In this document: positions 23,760 to 31,471 of the stretch, piece after piece | How positions within the stretch are numbered: the stretch's first letter is position 1 | Layout: each line of letters starts with the position of its first letter | Source of the DNA: Amycolatopsis regifaucium | Lineage (GTDB): Bacteria > Actinomycetota > Actinomycetes > Mycobacteriales > Pseudonocardiaceae | DNA length: 37,482 nt | Assembly: GCF_001613935.1 (NCBI RefSeq) | Contig: NZ_LQCI01000019.1 | Location: forward strand, 1-37,482 | Direction: 5' to 3' | Position numbers and translations under genes: made by a program | Notes under the pieces: generated by a model | Told to the model about the DNA's origin: nothing | Databases searched by the model: none | What the model saw: only the letters and a program-made list of their open reading frames with translations

Positions 23760-24445
23760 CCGGCGTCCGCCGCGTAGCCGATGCCGCGGACCGTCCTGAT
23801 CGGACTGTGGCCGCCCAGCTTCCCGCGCAGCTGGGCGATATGGACGTCGACGGTCCGCGTCCCCGCCGACGCCGCGTAACCCCAGACGGAACTGAGCAGC
23901 TGCTCGCGGCTGAACACCTGACCGGGCCGCCGCACCAGATGGGTCAGCAGGTCGAACTCCGTCGACGTCAGCACTATCTCGGTGTCGGCCGCCCAGACCC
24001 GGCGCTGGGTGAGGTCGACCCGGACCTGGCCCGCCGCGTACGTCTCGGCGGGCGGCGCGGATCCGGCGGCGCGCCGCAGCACCGTCCGGACCCTGGCGGA
24101 GAGTTCACGAGGGCTAAACGGTTTCGTCAGGTAGTCGTCCGCACCGATCTCCAGCCCCAGCAGGCGATCCAGTTCGTCGTCGCGGGCGGTGACGAACAAC
24201 ACCGGCGTCCAGTCACCGTCCGCGCGCAGCGTGCGGCAGATCTCGATACCGTCCATTCCGGACAGTCCGATGTCGAGCACGATCGCGACCGGGCGAAGTC
24301 GCCGGATCGTGGCGAGCGCCTGGCCGCCGTCCGCCTCGACCTGCACGCCGAACCCGTCCCGCCGCAGGTACAGCGAGGCGAGTTCGGCGATCGCGGGGTC
24401 GTCCTCGACGACCAGCACCAGCCCGCGTCCCGGTTGTGTCGTCAC
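23756..24445 (-). CDS. OmpR-family response regulator
   Basis: The 229-residue protein has a receiver domain with the acidic pair in VVEDDP, phospho-acceptor D58 (IVLDIGLSGMDG), T/A switch residues in FVTARDD and K108 (YLTKPF), then a winged-helix DNA-binding domain (about 135-229) with RRVWAADTEIVLTSTEFDLL, RRPGQVFSREQLLSSVWGY and VDVHIAQLRGKLG. It should bind direct repeats at target promoters. It starts 12 bp after a small lipoprotein gene, implying one transcript. Confidence 0.94.
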   Translation of the reverse strand: MTTQPGRGLVLVVEDDPAIAELASLYLRRDGFGVQVEADGGQALATIRRLRPVAIVLDIGLSGMDGIEICRTLRADGDWTPVLFVTARDDELDRLLGLEIGADDYLTKPFSPRELSARVRTVLRRAAGSAPPAETYAAGQVRVDLTQRRVWAADTEIVLTSTEFDLLTHLVRRPGQVFSREQLLSSVWGYAASAGTRTVDVHIAQLRGKLGGHSPIRTVRGIGYAADAG

Positions 24446-24457
24446 CGCCCGATCCTG

Positions 24458-24622
24458 TCACGGCGCCGGGTCACCGGCCATGTCCTGTTCGATCGCGTCG
24501 AGGGTGCGCTGGACGTCGCTCAGTTCACCGGGCGACGGGCTCGAAGCCGGCTCTGGATCGGTGCACGCGGCCACGCCGGTCAGCGCCAGCGCGGTCAGGG
24601 TCGCGGCCAGGAGGCGCCTCAC
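24458..24622 (-). CDS. Small exported lipoprotein
   Basis: This 54-residue gene is easy to miss. The GTG overlaps the upstream stop (GTGA, 4 bp). Its product is almost wholly signal peptide (VRRLLAATLTALALTGVAAC) with the lipobox cysteine at residue 20, then a 34-residue Pro/Ser and acidic tail. It sits 12 bp before the response-regulator gene, in the same direction. Small lipoproteins beside two-component systems can act as accessory sensors, which is an inference here. Confidence 0.7.
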   Translation of the reverse strand: MRRLLAATLTALALTGVAACTDPEPASSPSPGELSDVQRTLDAIEQDMAGDPAP

Positions 24623-24990
24623 TTGCCCGCCTTGCAGTGCGCGCCCGTGAAGGCGTCCAGCTTCTGCTTCGCCGCGTTGAGTTCGGGAAGCCGTCCGCTG
24701 CGTTTGTCGGCCCGCTTCTGAAGCCTGTCGGCCACGTCGTTGTGCCCCTTCTTGCGCTGGTCCTCGGCCCTGGCCTTGAGATTCGCGACGGACCCGCGGA
24801 TCTCGGGGCCGCCGTTGACGCGGTCGGTGAGCTTCGCGGTGCGCTGGGTGAGCTTGGGCAGCCAGTCGGCGCACAGTTTCTGGGACTCTTCCGGGCTGAG
24901 GGTGATCGGATTCGATTGGGCCGAGGCGGCGGGGGCGAGGGCGATGAGACCTGCCGCGGTCAGGCAGGCGGCGATGGTGTGTTTCAGCAT
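24619..24990 (-). CDS. Small secreted helical protein
   Basis: The 123-residue product has a clear signal peptide ending ASAQS (residues 22-26). The mature part has two cysteines (LCADW and AHCKAG) that could pair, and heptad-like helices rich in Lys/Arg/Gln (KARAEDQRKKGHNDVADRLQK). No known domain. Its stop overlaps the lipoprotein start, which precedes the two-component genes. It is probably first in a transcript running through the response regulator, kinase and LysR gene. Confidence 0.75.
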   Translation of the reverse strand: MLKHTIAACLTAAGLIALAPAASAQSNPITLSPEESQKLCADWLPKLTQRTAKLTDRVNGGPEIRGSVANLKARAEDQRKKGHNDVADRLQKRADKRSGRLPELNAAKQKLDAFTGAHCKAGK

Positions 24991-25106
24991 GCGGAGAGCT
25001 TCGCGCCGGCTGATACGAGGAATGTGGGCTCTGTGTTCGGGTTTTGTAAGCGATACTCGGCCGAGGGCGTTTCGTGGCTTGAGGCTGCCGGGGGGTGCAC
25101 GCGAGA

Positions 25107-25156
25107 TGGTCGTGAGTGGCGATTCGGGTTAGAACACGAATCGCCACTCACGACCA
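25107..25156. terminator. 20-bp perfect stem hairpin
   Basis: The arms begin TGGTCGTGAGTGGCGATTCG and pair perfectly across a 10-base loop (GGTTAGAACA). It lies after the HNH gene, reading on the minus strand. The CGTGAGTGG core is shared with the terminator at 10229. Confidence 0.8.
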
Positions 25157-25204
25157 CCTTGCGGCAGCTCAGCATTACCACTCGGAGATCACAAGCACTT
25201 CGGC

Positions 25205-26356
25205 CTATGTCCGGAGGTGCATGGTGTTGCGCCGGGGTTGGCCGGTGGGGTCGAGGTAGGCGGGCGGGGTGAACTCCGGTAGTCCGTCTTGGGCGATGGC
25301 GACTTTCCAGTCGCTGTGGTGGATGAGGCGGTGGTGTTTGGTGCAGAGCAGGACGAGGTTGTCGATTTTGGTTTCGCCGTGGTGTCGCCAGAAGACGATG
25401 TGGTGGGCGGTGCAGCGCGGTACGGGCATGTCGCAGCCGGGGAACGCGCACCCGCCGTCGCGGATGGTGAGGGCGTATTTCTGGGCGAGGGACACGGTGC
25501 GTTTCGACCGGCCGATGTCGAGTGGTTCGCCCGTGGTACCGAGGACGCCGGGTCGGACGCGCGCGTCGCAGGCGAGGATACGGGCGTCGGTTGCACTGAT
25601 CGGCCCGACGAGGTCCAGGTGTGCTTCACCGAGATCGTTGATCAGGTCCTCGTAGGACATGGTGATGAGGATGTGGGTGGCTTCGCCTGCTTGGCCGGGG
25701 AGGTTCCGGCTGGTGGTCTTGAGTCGCACGTAGTCGGTGAAGGCATCCCCGTAGCGTTCGTCTTGGCTGCGGGAGTCGCGGACCCCGTCGATGGCTTTGT
25801 GGGGTTTCGCCATGGGGTCGAGGTCGGACTTCAACCGCGCATACGTCTCCAGGTCCAGGGTCGCCTTCAACCCAAGCGTGCCGTCGCGGTGTTTGACGAA
25901 CCGCAACTCCGGCCGCACATCCTTCGGGTCCTCACTCCGCGGCTCTTTCCCATCGGGATCGAGCTTGTCCAGGAGGCGGCGTCCGGCCCGGGCGATCTGC
26001 CGCGGCCCGGCGTGCCGGGCGAGGTCGACGAGGATCTTCTCTCCGCCTCGCACGTCTTCTTCCGGGACGGTGGAGGGGATCCGGGCGAGGGTGCGGATGA
26101 TCGCGTCGATCTGCCCGCCCCCGATCGCGCCCTCGGCGGTCAAGGGCGCCAGAGGCGGCACGACCTCGCCACCCACCACCACCCCGGGATGCAGCGCCAG
26201 GACCCGGTCGGCACGACGACCGGCTTCCTTGTCCGTGACACGGAAGTCCTCGAAAATCAGGGCTGCCAGTGTCGAATGGCCGGAACATCCACGGACACCT
26301 CGGTTATTGATTTCCGCCAGGATCGCGTTCTGCTCCGCGTCCAATTGCCGCTTCAA
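25205..26356 (-). CDS. HNH endonuclease-like protein (DUF222/13E12)
   Basis: This protein belongs to the actinobacterial 13E12-repeat family: a DUF222 helical part over the first two thirds and a C-terminal HNH motif, with zinc ligands in CAFPGC, then CTAHHIVFWRHHGETKIDNL and LLCTKHHRLIHH. The family is present in many copies in actinomycete genomes and its role is unclear; the HNH core can cut DNA in relatives. From the TTG at 26356 it is 383 residues. The frame stays open and coding-like upstream to 26437 (FGIPEWWRADTATLHARKQE), but there is no ATG or GTG there (GTA at 26437). The 5' end may be damaged. Confidence 0.8.
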   Translation of the reverse strand: MKRQLDAEQNAILAEINNRGVRGCSGHSTLAALIFEDFRVTDKEAGRRADRVLALHPGVVVGGEVVPPLAPLTAEGAIGGGQIDAIIRTLARIPSTVPEEDVRGGEKILVDLARHAGPRQIARAGRRLLDKLDPDGKEPRSEDPKDVRPELRFVKHRDGTLGLKATLDLETYARLKSDLDPMAKPHKAIDGVRDSRSQDERYGDAFTDYVRLKTTSRNLPGQAGEATHILITMSYEDLINDLGEAHLDLVGPISATDARILACDARVRPGVLGTTGEPLDIGRSKRTVSLAQKYALTIRDGGCAFPGCDMPVPRCTAHHIVFWRHHGETKIDNLVLLCTKHHRLIHHSDWKVAIAQDGLPEFTPPAYLDPTGQPRRNTMHLRT

Positions 26357-26535
26357 GATTTCGATTTCCTGCTTGCGGGCATGCAGCGTCGCCGTATCGG
26401 CACGCCACCACTCGGGGATACCGAAGACCGAACATACGTGCTAGATCAATTCGCGTAGCGGCAGATCGACGCTCAATTCACTCGACAGAGGTTAACGTCC
26501 TTAGAGAGAATACGTGCCGCCTACTCCGAGTCAAC

Positions 26536-26555
26536 GCATTTAGTCCTCTAAACGC
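26536..26555. repeat. 20-bp palindromic element, copy B
   Basis: GCATTTAGTCCTCTAAACGC, 8-base arms around TCCT with one mismatch. It lies 22 bp from copy C in the opposite sense, so the two together form a larger inverted repeat. Confidence 0.65.
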
Positions 26556-26577
26556 GGTAGCGAGGTGTCCGGCGGCC

Positions 26578-26597
26578 GCATTTAGAGGACTAAATGC
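26578..26597. repeat. 20-bp palindromic element, copy C
   Basis: GCATTTAGAGGACTAAATGC has perfect 8-base arms around AGGA. It touches the truncated end of the SRPBCC gene that follows. Confidence 0.65.
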
Positions 26598-26601
26598 GGT
26601 A

Positions 26602-26841
26602 GTCATCGCGCTGGAGCCCGGCAAGCGCTTCGGCTACACGTTGCGCAAGGGCCTGCCGCTGCGCGACTACCGCGCGTACGTCGACCTCACACCCGACCGA
26701 AAGGGCACCGACGTCCACTGGCATTCGACGTTCACCGCCAAGATCCCCGGCACCGGCTGGTTCTATCGCCGGTTCCTCGGCCGCTTCCTCGGGCGGATGG
26801 TCGAGAGCCTCGTGGCGGGCGCCTCGCGAGGCGCCCCATAA
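26602..26841 (+). pseudogene. SRPBCC (polyketide-cyclase-like) gene, N-terminally truncated
   Basis: The in-frame sequence runs VIALEPGKRFGYTLRKGLPL, then DYRAYVDLTP, HWHSTFTAKIPGTGWFYRR and a stop at 26839. This is the C-terminal half of an SRPBCC/START-like hydrophobic-ligand-binding protein, whose usual length is about 140-150 residues. The first half is absent, and the frame opens directly out of palindromic copy C with no start codon, so a rearrangement seems to have removed it. Its end holds a perfect 20-base palindrome (26817-26836, GGGCGCCTCG/CGAGGCGCCC) that may act as a hairpin. The TetR gene follows 9 bp later and was probably co-transcribed. Confidence 0.7.
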
Positions 26842-26850
26842 AGTAGGCGC

Positions 26851-27474
26851 ATGGCAGCCCCACGACGCACGCAGGAGGAACGCAGCGCCGCGATGCGCGT
26901 GAGGCTGCTCGACGCCACGATCGACTGTCTCGTCGAGTACGGCTACGCGGGCACCACGACCACCCGTGTCGCGGACCGCGCCGGGGTGACCCGCGGCGCG
27001 CAGGTGCACCACTTCCCGACCAAGGCCGACCTCGTCACCTCCGCGATCCGGCATCTCGCGGCCAAGCGCACCGAGGTCGCGATGGCGGAGATCGACCGGC
27101 TCAAGGCGTCGGCCGACCCGGTCGGGGACGCGCTGCAGCTGATGTGGGAGATGCACCAGGGGCCGGTCTTCTCGGCGACCGTCGAGCTGTGGGTGGCTTC
27201 GCGCACCGACCCGGAACTGCGCGCGCAGATGGCGGTGGTGGAGCCGATCGCGACGAGCAGCCTGGTCGAGTTCGGCAAGGCGCTGCTGCCGGACCATGCC
27301 GCGCATCCGGAGTTCCTGCACGCGGTGTACACGGCGATGGACGTCGTCCGCGGCATCCTCATCGCCAGCTGGGCGACCCGTGACCAGGGCGAACTGGAGG
27401 CGCGCTGGGACCGCGGCCGCCGTCACCTCATTCTGCTGTTCGAGGCGTTGATGCAGCCCAGTCCCTCTCGCTAG
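26851..27474 (+). CDS. TetR-family transcriptional regulator
   Basis: The 207-residue protein has a TetR HTH at about 20-65 (LLDATIDCLVEYGYAGTTTT, then GVTRGAQVHHFPTKADLVT) and a helical regulatory domain. It starts 9 bp after the truncated SRPBCC gene. TetR genes often follow SRPBCC genes in actinomycetes, where they are thought to regulate the pair and nearby lipid or ketide genes. With the partner broken, its present target is unclear. No operator was obvious upstream, only repeats. Confidence 0.9.
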   Translation: MAAPRRTQEERSAAMRVRLLDATIDCLVEYGYAGTTTTRVADRAGVTRGAQVHHFPTKADLVTSAIRHLAAKRTEVAMAEIDRLKASADPVGDALQLMWEMHQGPVFSATVELWVASRTDPELRAQMAVVEPIATSSLVEFGKALLPDHAAHPEFLHAVYTAMDVVRGILIASWATRDQGELEARWDRGRRHLILLFEALMQPSPSR

Positions 27475-27481
27475 GCATGTT

Positions 27482-27498
27482 ACTCTCCCTCGGAGAGT
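27482..27498. promoter_or_regulatory. HxlR operator palindrome
   Basis: ACTCTCC-CTC-GGAGAGT is a perfect 7-base dyad, extended by near-matching flanks (TT...GA). It ends 11 bp before the HxlR GTG and overlaps the region leading into its ribosome site GGAGG, suggesting autoregulation. Confidence 0.7.
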
Positions 27499-27509
27499 GA
27501 GGAGGTCAC

Positions 27510-27929
27510 GTGCTCGGAAACCCGTACGATCCCGACTGTCCCACCCGCGCGCTGCTCGACCGCATCGGCGACCAGTGGACCGTGCTGATCGTCGGCGTGC
27601 TCGGCGACGGGCCGCTCCGGTTCACCGAAATCGGCAAACGCGTGCGCGGCATCTCGCAAAAGGTCCTCACCCAGACGCTGCGCAGCCTCGTCCGCGACGG
27701 CATCCTGACCCGCACCGCGTATCCGGAGATCCCGCCGCACGTCGAGTACGAGCTGACCGACCTCGGCCGCAATCTGGCCGAACCGCTCGACATGCTCGAC
27801 AAGTGGGCCCGCGTGCACATGGGCGAGGTCCTCGACGCCCGCAAGAGCTACGACGGCGCCAGTCTGTCGCGCGCTGACGGAAACGTTTCACAGGGCACCG
27901 GAGCGCAGGCGCCTCGCGCCGCCGTTTAA
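27510..27929 (+). CDS. HxlR-family winged-helix regulator
   Basis: The 139-residue protein is a typical HxlR regulator: CPTRALLDRIGDQWTVLIVG, then GPLRFTEIGKRVRGISQKVL, TQTLRSLVRDGILTRTAYPE and VEYELTDLGRNL. It binds DNA as a dimer at dyads like the one just upstream; members sense electrophiles or redox state, often via a Cys (here near residue 9). The last 25-30 residues run into the inverted repeat at 27877-27953 and look unlike the family, so the C terminus may have been changed by that element. GTG start with a GGAGG site. Confidence 0.9.
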   Translation: MLGNPYDPDCPTRALLDRIGDQWTVLIVGVLGDGPLRFTEIGKRVRGISQKVLTQTLRSLVRDGILTRTAYPEIPPHVEYELTDLGRNLAEPLDMLDKWARVHMGEVLDARKSYDGASLSRADGNVSQGTGAQAPRAAV

Positions 27930-27953
27930 GGCGCCCCTGCAGAACGTTTCCGT
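27877..27953. repeat. 77-bp imperfect inverted repeat
   Basis: The ends ACGGAAACGTT and AACGTTTCCGT are perfect 11-base inverted repeats. Inside, GCAGGCGCC and GGCGCCCCTGC can also pair. The element covers the HxlR 3' end and the convergence zone with the response regulator. It may be a terminator or a small insertion. Confidence 0.55.
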
Positions 27954-28023
27954 GGCCTTCGGCCAAGAAAGGTGCGCGACGGTAGAGTTTCCGCCGGGCG
28001 CAGGGCGCCCTGGAGGAGACAGC

Positions 28024-28674
28024 TCAGCGCTTCACCAGACCGGCCTCGTGCGCCAACAGCCCGGCCTGGGTCCGGTTCGCGCAGTCCAGTTTGACCAGCA
28101 TCCGCGACACGTAACTCTTCACCGTCGCCTCCGCCAGATGCAGCCGTGCCGCGATGTCCGCATTGGACAGTCCTTCGCCGAGGCAGGCGAGGACATCCGT
28201 TTCCCGCTCGGTGAGTCCCTCGGTCTTCCGTCGCGCGTCGTCACCGCGACGCCGTCCGTCGGCGGACATCGCCACCAGCCGCCGCGCGGCTTCGGGAGAC
28301 AGCACGGTGTGCCCGTCGGCGGCGACGCGGACCAGTCCGATGAGGTCCTCCGGCGGCGTCGACTTCACCAGGAACCCGGCCGCGCCTGCCCGCAGCGCGC
28401 GGATGACGTAGGTGTCCGCGTCGAACGTCGTCAGCGCGACCACCGCGGGCGGCTCCGGGAGTTTCGCGATCCGTTCGATGGCGGTCAGCCCGTCGACGCC
28501 GGGCATCCGCAGGTCCATCAGCACCACCCGCGGCCGGTGCCGGACGACGGCTTCGACGGCTTCGGCGCCGTCCTGTGCCTGCGCCACCACCTCGATGTCG
28601 GCCGCGGAACCGAGGATCGTCCGCAGATGCGCGCAGACCATCGGTTCGTCATCGACGACGACCACCCGGATCAC
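28024..28674 (-). CDS. NarL/LuxR-type response regulator
   Basis: The 216-residue protein has a receiver domain with the D-D pair in VVVDDEP, phospho-acceptor D54 (LMDLRMPGVDG), and a C-terminal LuxR HTH (TERETDVLACLGEGLSNADI, then AEATVKSYVSRMLVKL). Its GTG start overlaps the kinase stop by 4 bp (GTGA). It works with the kinase upstream; no adjacent target operon is apparent, so it may act on the nearby membrane protein genes or elsewhere. Confidence 0.93.
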   Translation of the reverse strand: MIRVVVVDDEPMVCAHLRTILGSAADIEVVAQAQDGAEAVEAVVRHRPRVVLMDLRMPGVDGLTAIERIAKLPEPPAVVALTTFDADTYVIRALRAGAAGFLVKSTPPEDLIGLVRVAADGHTVLSPEAARRLVAMSADGRRRGDDARRKTEGLTERETDVLACLGEGLSNADIAARLHLAEATVKSYVSRMLVKLDCANRTQAGLLAHEAGLVKR

Positions 28675-29879
28675 GCATCTCCTTCCGTCGTCGGGACGTA
28701 GGCGGGCAGTATCGCATCGACGCGGTACCCGCCGCCCGCGATCGGGCCCGCGTCGAATCGGCCACCGATCAGTTCGACGCGCTGCCGCAGCCCGGCCAGC
28801 CCGGCGCCGGATCCGCTGCCCGCCAGCGCGGGATCGGCGGGCGCCCCCGCCCGCGTGTTCGCCACGGCGATGTCCAGACCCTCCGCGTGGTAGCGGAGCG
28901 CGACGGTCGCCGTCGAGCCCGGCGCGTGCTTGCGGATGTTCGTCAGCGCTTCCTGCACGACGCGGTACGCCGTACGCGCGACGGTGGGGGAGATCCGCCC
29001 GGGATCGCCGTGCACGGTCAGCTCGGTGGGGATGCCGACCGACCGCGATTCCGCGACCAGTGTCGCCGGATCGCCCGCCGTACCGTCGGTGAGGGTGCGC
29101 GGCCCGGCGTTCGCGCCGTTGCGCAGCACCCCGACGAGGTCGCGCAGTTCGTCCAGCGCCAGCGCGCCTTCACGCCGGATGTCTTCGGCGGAGGTTCGCA
29201 CCGCCTCGTCGGACGAGACGACGCCGAGCGCCCCGGCGTGCAGCACCATCAGGCTCAGGCGGTGGGTGACGACGTCGTGCATCTCCTCGGCCAGTTTCCG
29301 CCGCTCCTCGGCGCGGGCGCGTTCGGCGAGCAGATGCTGCTCGCGTTCGGCGCGTTCGGCCCGGTCCCGCAGTGAGCGCAGCAACTGGCGCCGCGCCTCG
29401 AAGTACAGCGAGATCGTGGTGGGCAGCGCCGTGCTCAGCAGGCCGAACGGGGTGGTGTTCCAGTGCGCGTCCCATGGTCGCGACGCGCAGACCACCAGGA
29501 CCGCGGTCAGCCACAGCAGCGTCCGCCGGTCCATCAGGCGCGCCAGCTGGCTCAGCACGACCGGGGTGATCGACGGGACGGTCATCAACGTCAACTGCCG
29601 CTCCGGCACCAGCAGGCCGGGGGAGAGCAGATCGGAGGCGAGCATCAGCAGCGCGCCCGCCAGGACCAGGCCCGCGATCAGCCGCGGGAACCGGAACAAC
29701 AACAGCAACGAGAGATCGAGCAGTACCTGCAGGGTGACCCCCGCCGCGGGACCCGCCCAGCCTGTCGTCGGGTCCCCGAACACGTACAGGGCGATGTCCA
29801 GGCCCACGAACGCGAGTGCCGCCACCGTGAGCCAGAAGGTGTCGGCCGGACCGGGCCGGAACGGCCTGCTTTTCTCCAC
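28671..29879 (-). CDS. NarL-type sensor histidine kinase
   Basis: The 402-residue protein has several hydrophobic helices in the first 160 residues and no large extracytoplasmic domain. A coiled-coil linker (160-198) and HisKA_3 motif follow, with the phospho-acceptor H201 in EEMHDVVTHRLSLM, then a HATPase domain (about 300-395; EALTNIRKHAPGS and GSGAGLAGLRQRVELIGG). This layout is that of intramembrane or membrane-state sensors, such as those of the actinomycete DesK-like type. It phosphorylates the overlapping response regulator. The start codon at 29879 faces the GT39 gene across 137 bp. Confidence 0.92.
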   Translation of the reverse strand: MEKSRPFRPGPADTFWLTVAALAFVGLDIALYVFGDPTTGWAGPAAGVTLQVLLDLSLLLLFRFPRLIAGLVLAGALLMLASDLLSPGLLVPERQLTLMTVPSITPVVLSQLARLMDRRTLLWLTAVLVVCASRPWDAHWNTTPFGLLSTALPTTISLYFEARRQLLRSLRDRAERAEREQHLLAERARAEERRKLAEEMHDVVTHRLSLMVLHAGALGVVSSDEAVRTSAEDIRREGALALDELRDLVGVLRNGANAGPRTLTDGTAGDPATLVAESRSVGIPTELTVHGDPGRISPTVARTAYRVVQEALTNIRKHAPGSTATVALRYHAEGLDIAVANTRAGAPADPALAGSGSGAGLAGLRQRVELIGGRFDAGPIAGGGYRVDAILPAYVPTTEGDA

Positions 29880-30016
29880 CGGATCACGGTAGCCAGCCGG
29901 GACCGGGGTCGCCCGTGACCGGCGACCAACGGCAGGGGGACCCGCAACTTTCGGCTATCCGGTGATCCTCTTTACCCGGTTTCCTCCCTGGAGCCCTTTC
30001 CGGTGGACTGGAGATC

Positions 30017-31471
30017 ATGAGCAACGCGACCCAGACCGTCCGAACAGGACCGGAACAGGCGTTCGCCCGCCTGCCGGTGTTCGTCGTCGCCGCACTGGCC
30101 GGAGCCGCGCTGCTGGCCACCAGCGGCCGGTACGCGCACGGCTTCGACGAGTTGTACTTCCTGATGGCCGGCCGGGAACACCTGGCGTGGGGCTACTTCG
30201 ACCAGCCACCGTTGATCCCGGCGCTGGCCGGGGCGATGGACTCGCTGTTCCCCGGTTCGCTGGTGATGCTGCGCCTGCCGATGACGCTGGCCGCGGCGGC
30301 CGGCGTGGTCGTCACCGCGCTGATCGCCAGGGAACTGGGCGGCGGACGCGGCGCGCAGGTGCTCGCGGCCGGGCTCTACGCGACGTCCGGGGTGATCATC
30401 GTCAGCCACTGGATCGGCACGTACGTCCTCGATCCGTTCTTGTGGACGGTGATCGTCTGGCTGGTGGTCCGCTGGATACGCGTCCGTCGCGACGGGCTGC
30501 TGGTGTGGGCTGGCGTCGTGACCGCGATCTCCCTGCAGACGAAGTTCCTCATCCCCGCTTTCTGGGCGTTCGCCCTCGTCAGCGCGCTCGCGCTCGGGCC
30601 CCGTGAACTCTTGCGGCGACCGAAACTGTGGCTGGGCGCGGGAATCGCCGCCGTCGCGACTGTGCCGACCTTGAGCTGGCAGGCGAGAAACGGCTGGCCA
30701 TACCGGCTCATGAACGACGTCGTGGCCGCGGAATTCCCCGGCACCTGGATCTTCCTGCGCGACGGGTTCCTCATGGCCGGTGTCGGCGCGGGTGTGCTCG
30801 CGTTCGTTTACGGCCTCGTCCGGCTGATCTTCTCACGGGAACTTCGCGGCTATCGCTTCTTGGGGGTAGCGATAGCCGCGCTCATCGTGGCGTTCCTGCT
30901 ACTGCACGGCCGTTCCTACTACCTGATGAGCGTCTTCGCGCTGCCGTTCGCCGCCGCGGCGACCGGTTTCGTGAACCACGTTCCCCGGTGGCGGCCGGTG
31001 GCCTGGCCGGTGATGGTGCTTTCGGCGGTGATCACCCTGGTGGGCCTGCCGATCTTCCCGGCGACCATGGCACGGACCAGCATCGGCCCGATCGCGCTCG
31101 GCACCTCGTTCGCGGGCGGTGAGTTGCCGCAACAGGAGCTGGTCAAGGCGATCGGTGAGACTTACGCGGCCCTGCCACCGGAAAAGAAGGCACACACCGC
31201 CGTCTACGCCGAGATCTACCCGTTCGCCGCCGCGACCGAGTTCTACGGTCGCCAGTACGGCATCGAGCGTGTCTACAGTGGCCATCGCGGCTACTGGTAT
31301 TTCGACCGCCCGCCGGACTCCGCGGACAGCGTGCTGTTCGCCGGATTCGATCCGGAACTGCTCAAGCCGTACTTCGCCGAGGTGACCCCGGTGGTGGAAG
31401 GGCTGCTGTGGCGGTACGACGGCAGGCGGGGTTCGTGGACCGGGATCTGGCCGAAGCTGGAGAGGCACTGA
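30017..31471 (+). CDS. GT39-family membrane glycosyltransferase
   Basis: This 484-residue integral membrane protein has about 10-12 helices and a C-terminal soluble part. It has the GT39/ArnT-like layout: the first extracytoplasmic loop begins HGFDELYFLMAGRE with the catalytic-type Asp44-Glu45, followed by GYFDQPPLIPALAGAMDSLF (D62), then helices and a conserved YYLMSVFALPFAAAAT segment. Such enzymes move a sugar from a lipid-phosphate donor to an acceptor outside the membrane. The last 120 residues (from about SFAGGELPQQELVK) are a soluble domain. Its stop overlaps the next ATG by one base, coupling it to GPP34. Confidence 0.88.
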   Translation: MSNATQTVRTGPEQAFARLPVFVVAALAGAALLATSGRYAHGFDELYFLMAGREHLAWGYFDQPPLIPALAGAMDSLFPGSLVMLRLPMTLAAAAGVVVTALIARELGGGRGAQVLAAGLYATSGVIIVSHWIGTYVLDPFLWTVIVWLVVRWIRVRRDGLLVWAGVVTAISLQTKFLIPAFWAFALVSALALGPRELLRRPKLWLGAGIAAVATVPTLSWQARNGWPYRLMNDVVAAEFPGTWIFLRDGFLMAGVGAGVLAFVYGLVRLIFSRELRGYRFLGVAIAALIVAFLLLHGRSYYLMSVFALPFAAAATGFVNHVPRWRPVAWPVMVLSAVITLVGLPIFPATMARTSIGPIALGTSFAGGELPQQELVKAIGETYAALPPEKKAHTAVYAEIYPFAAATEFYGRQYGIERVYSGHRGYWYFDRPPDSADSVLFAGFDPELLKPYFAEVTPVVEGLLWRYDGRRGSWTGIWPKLERH

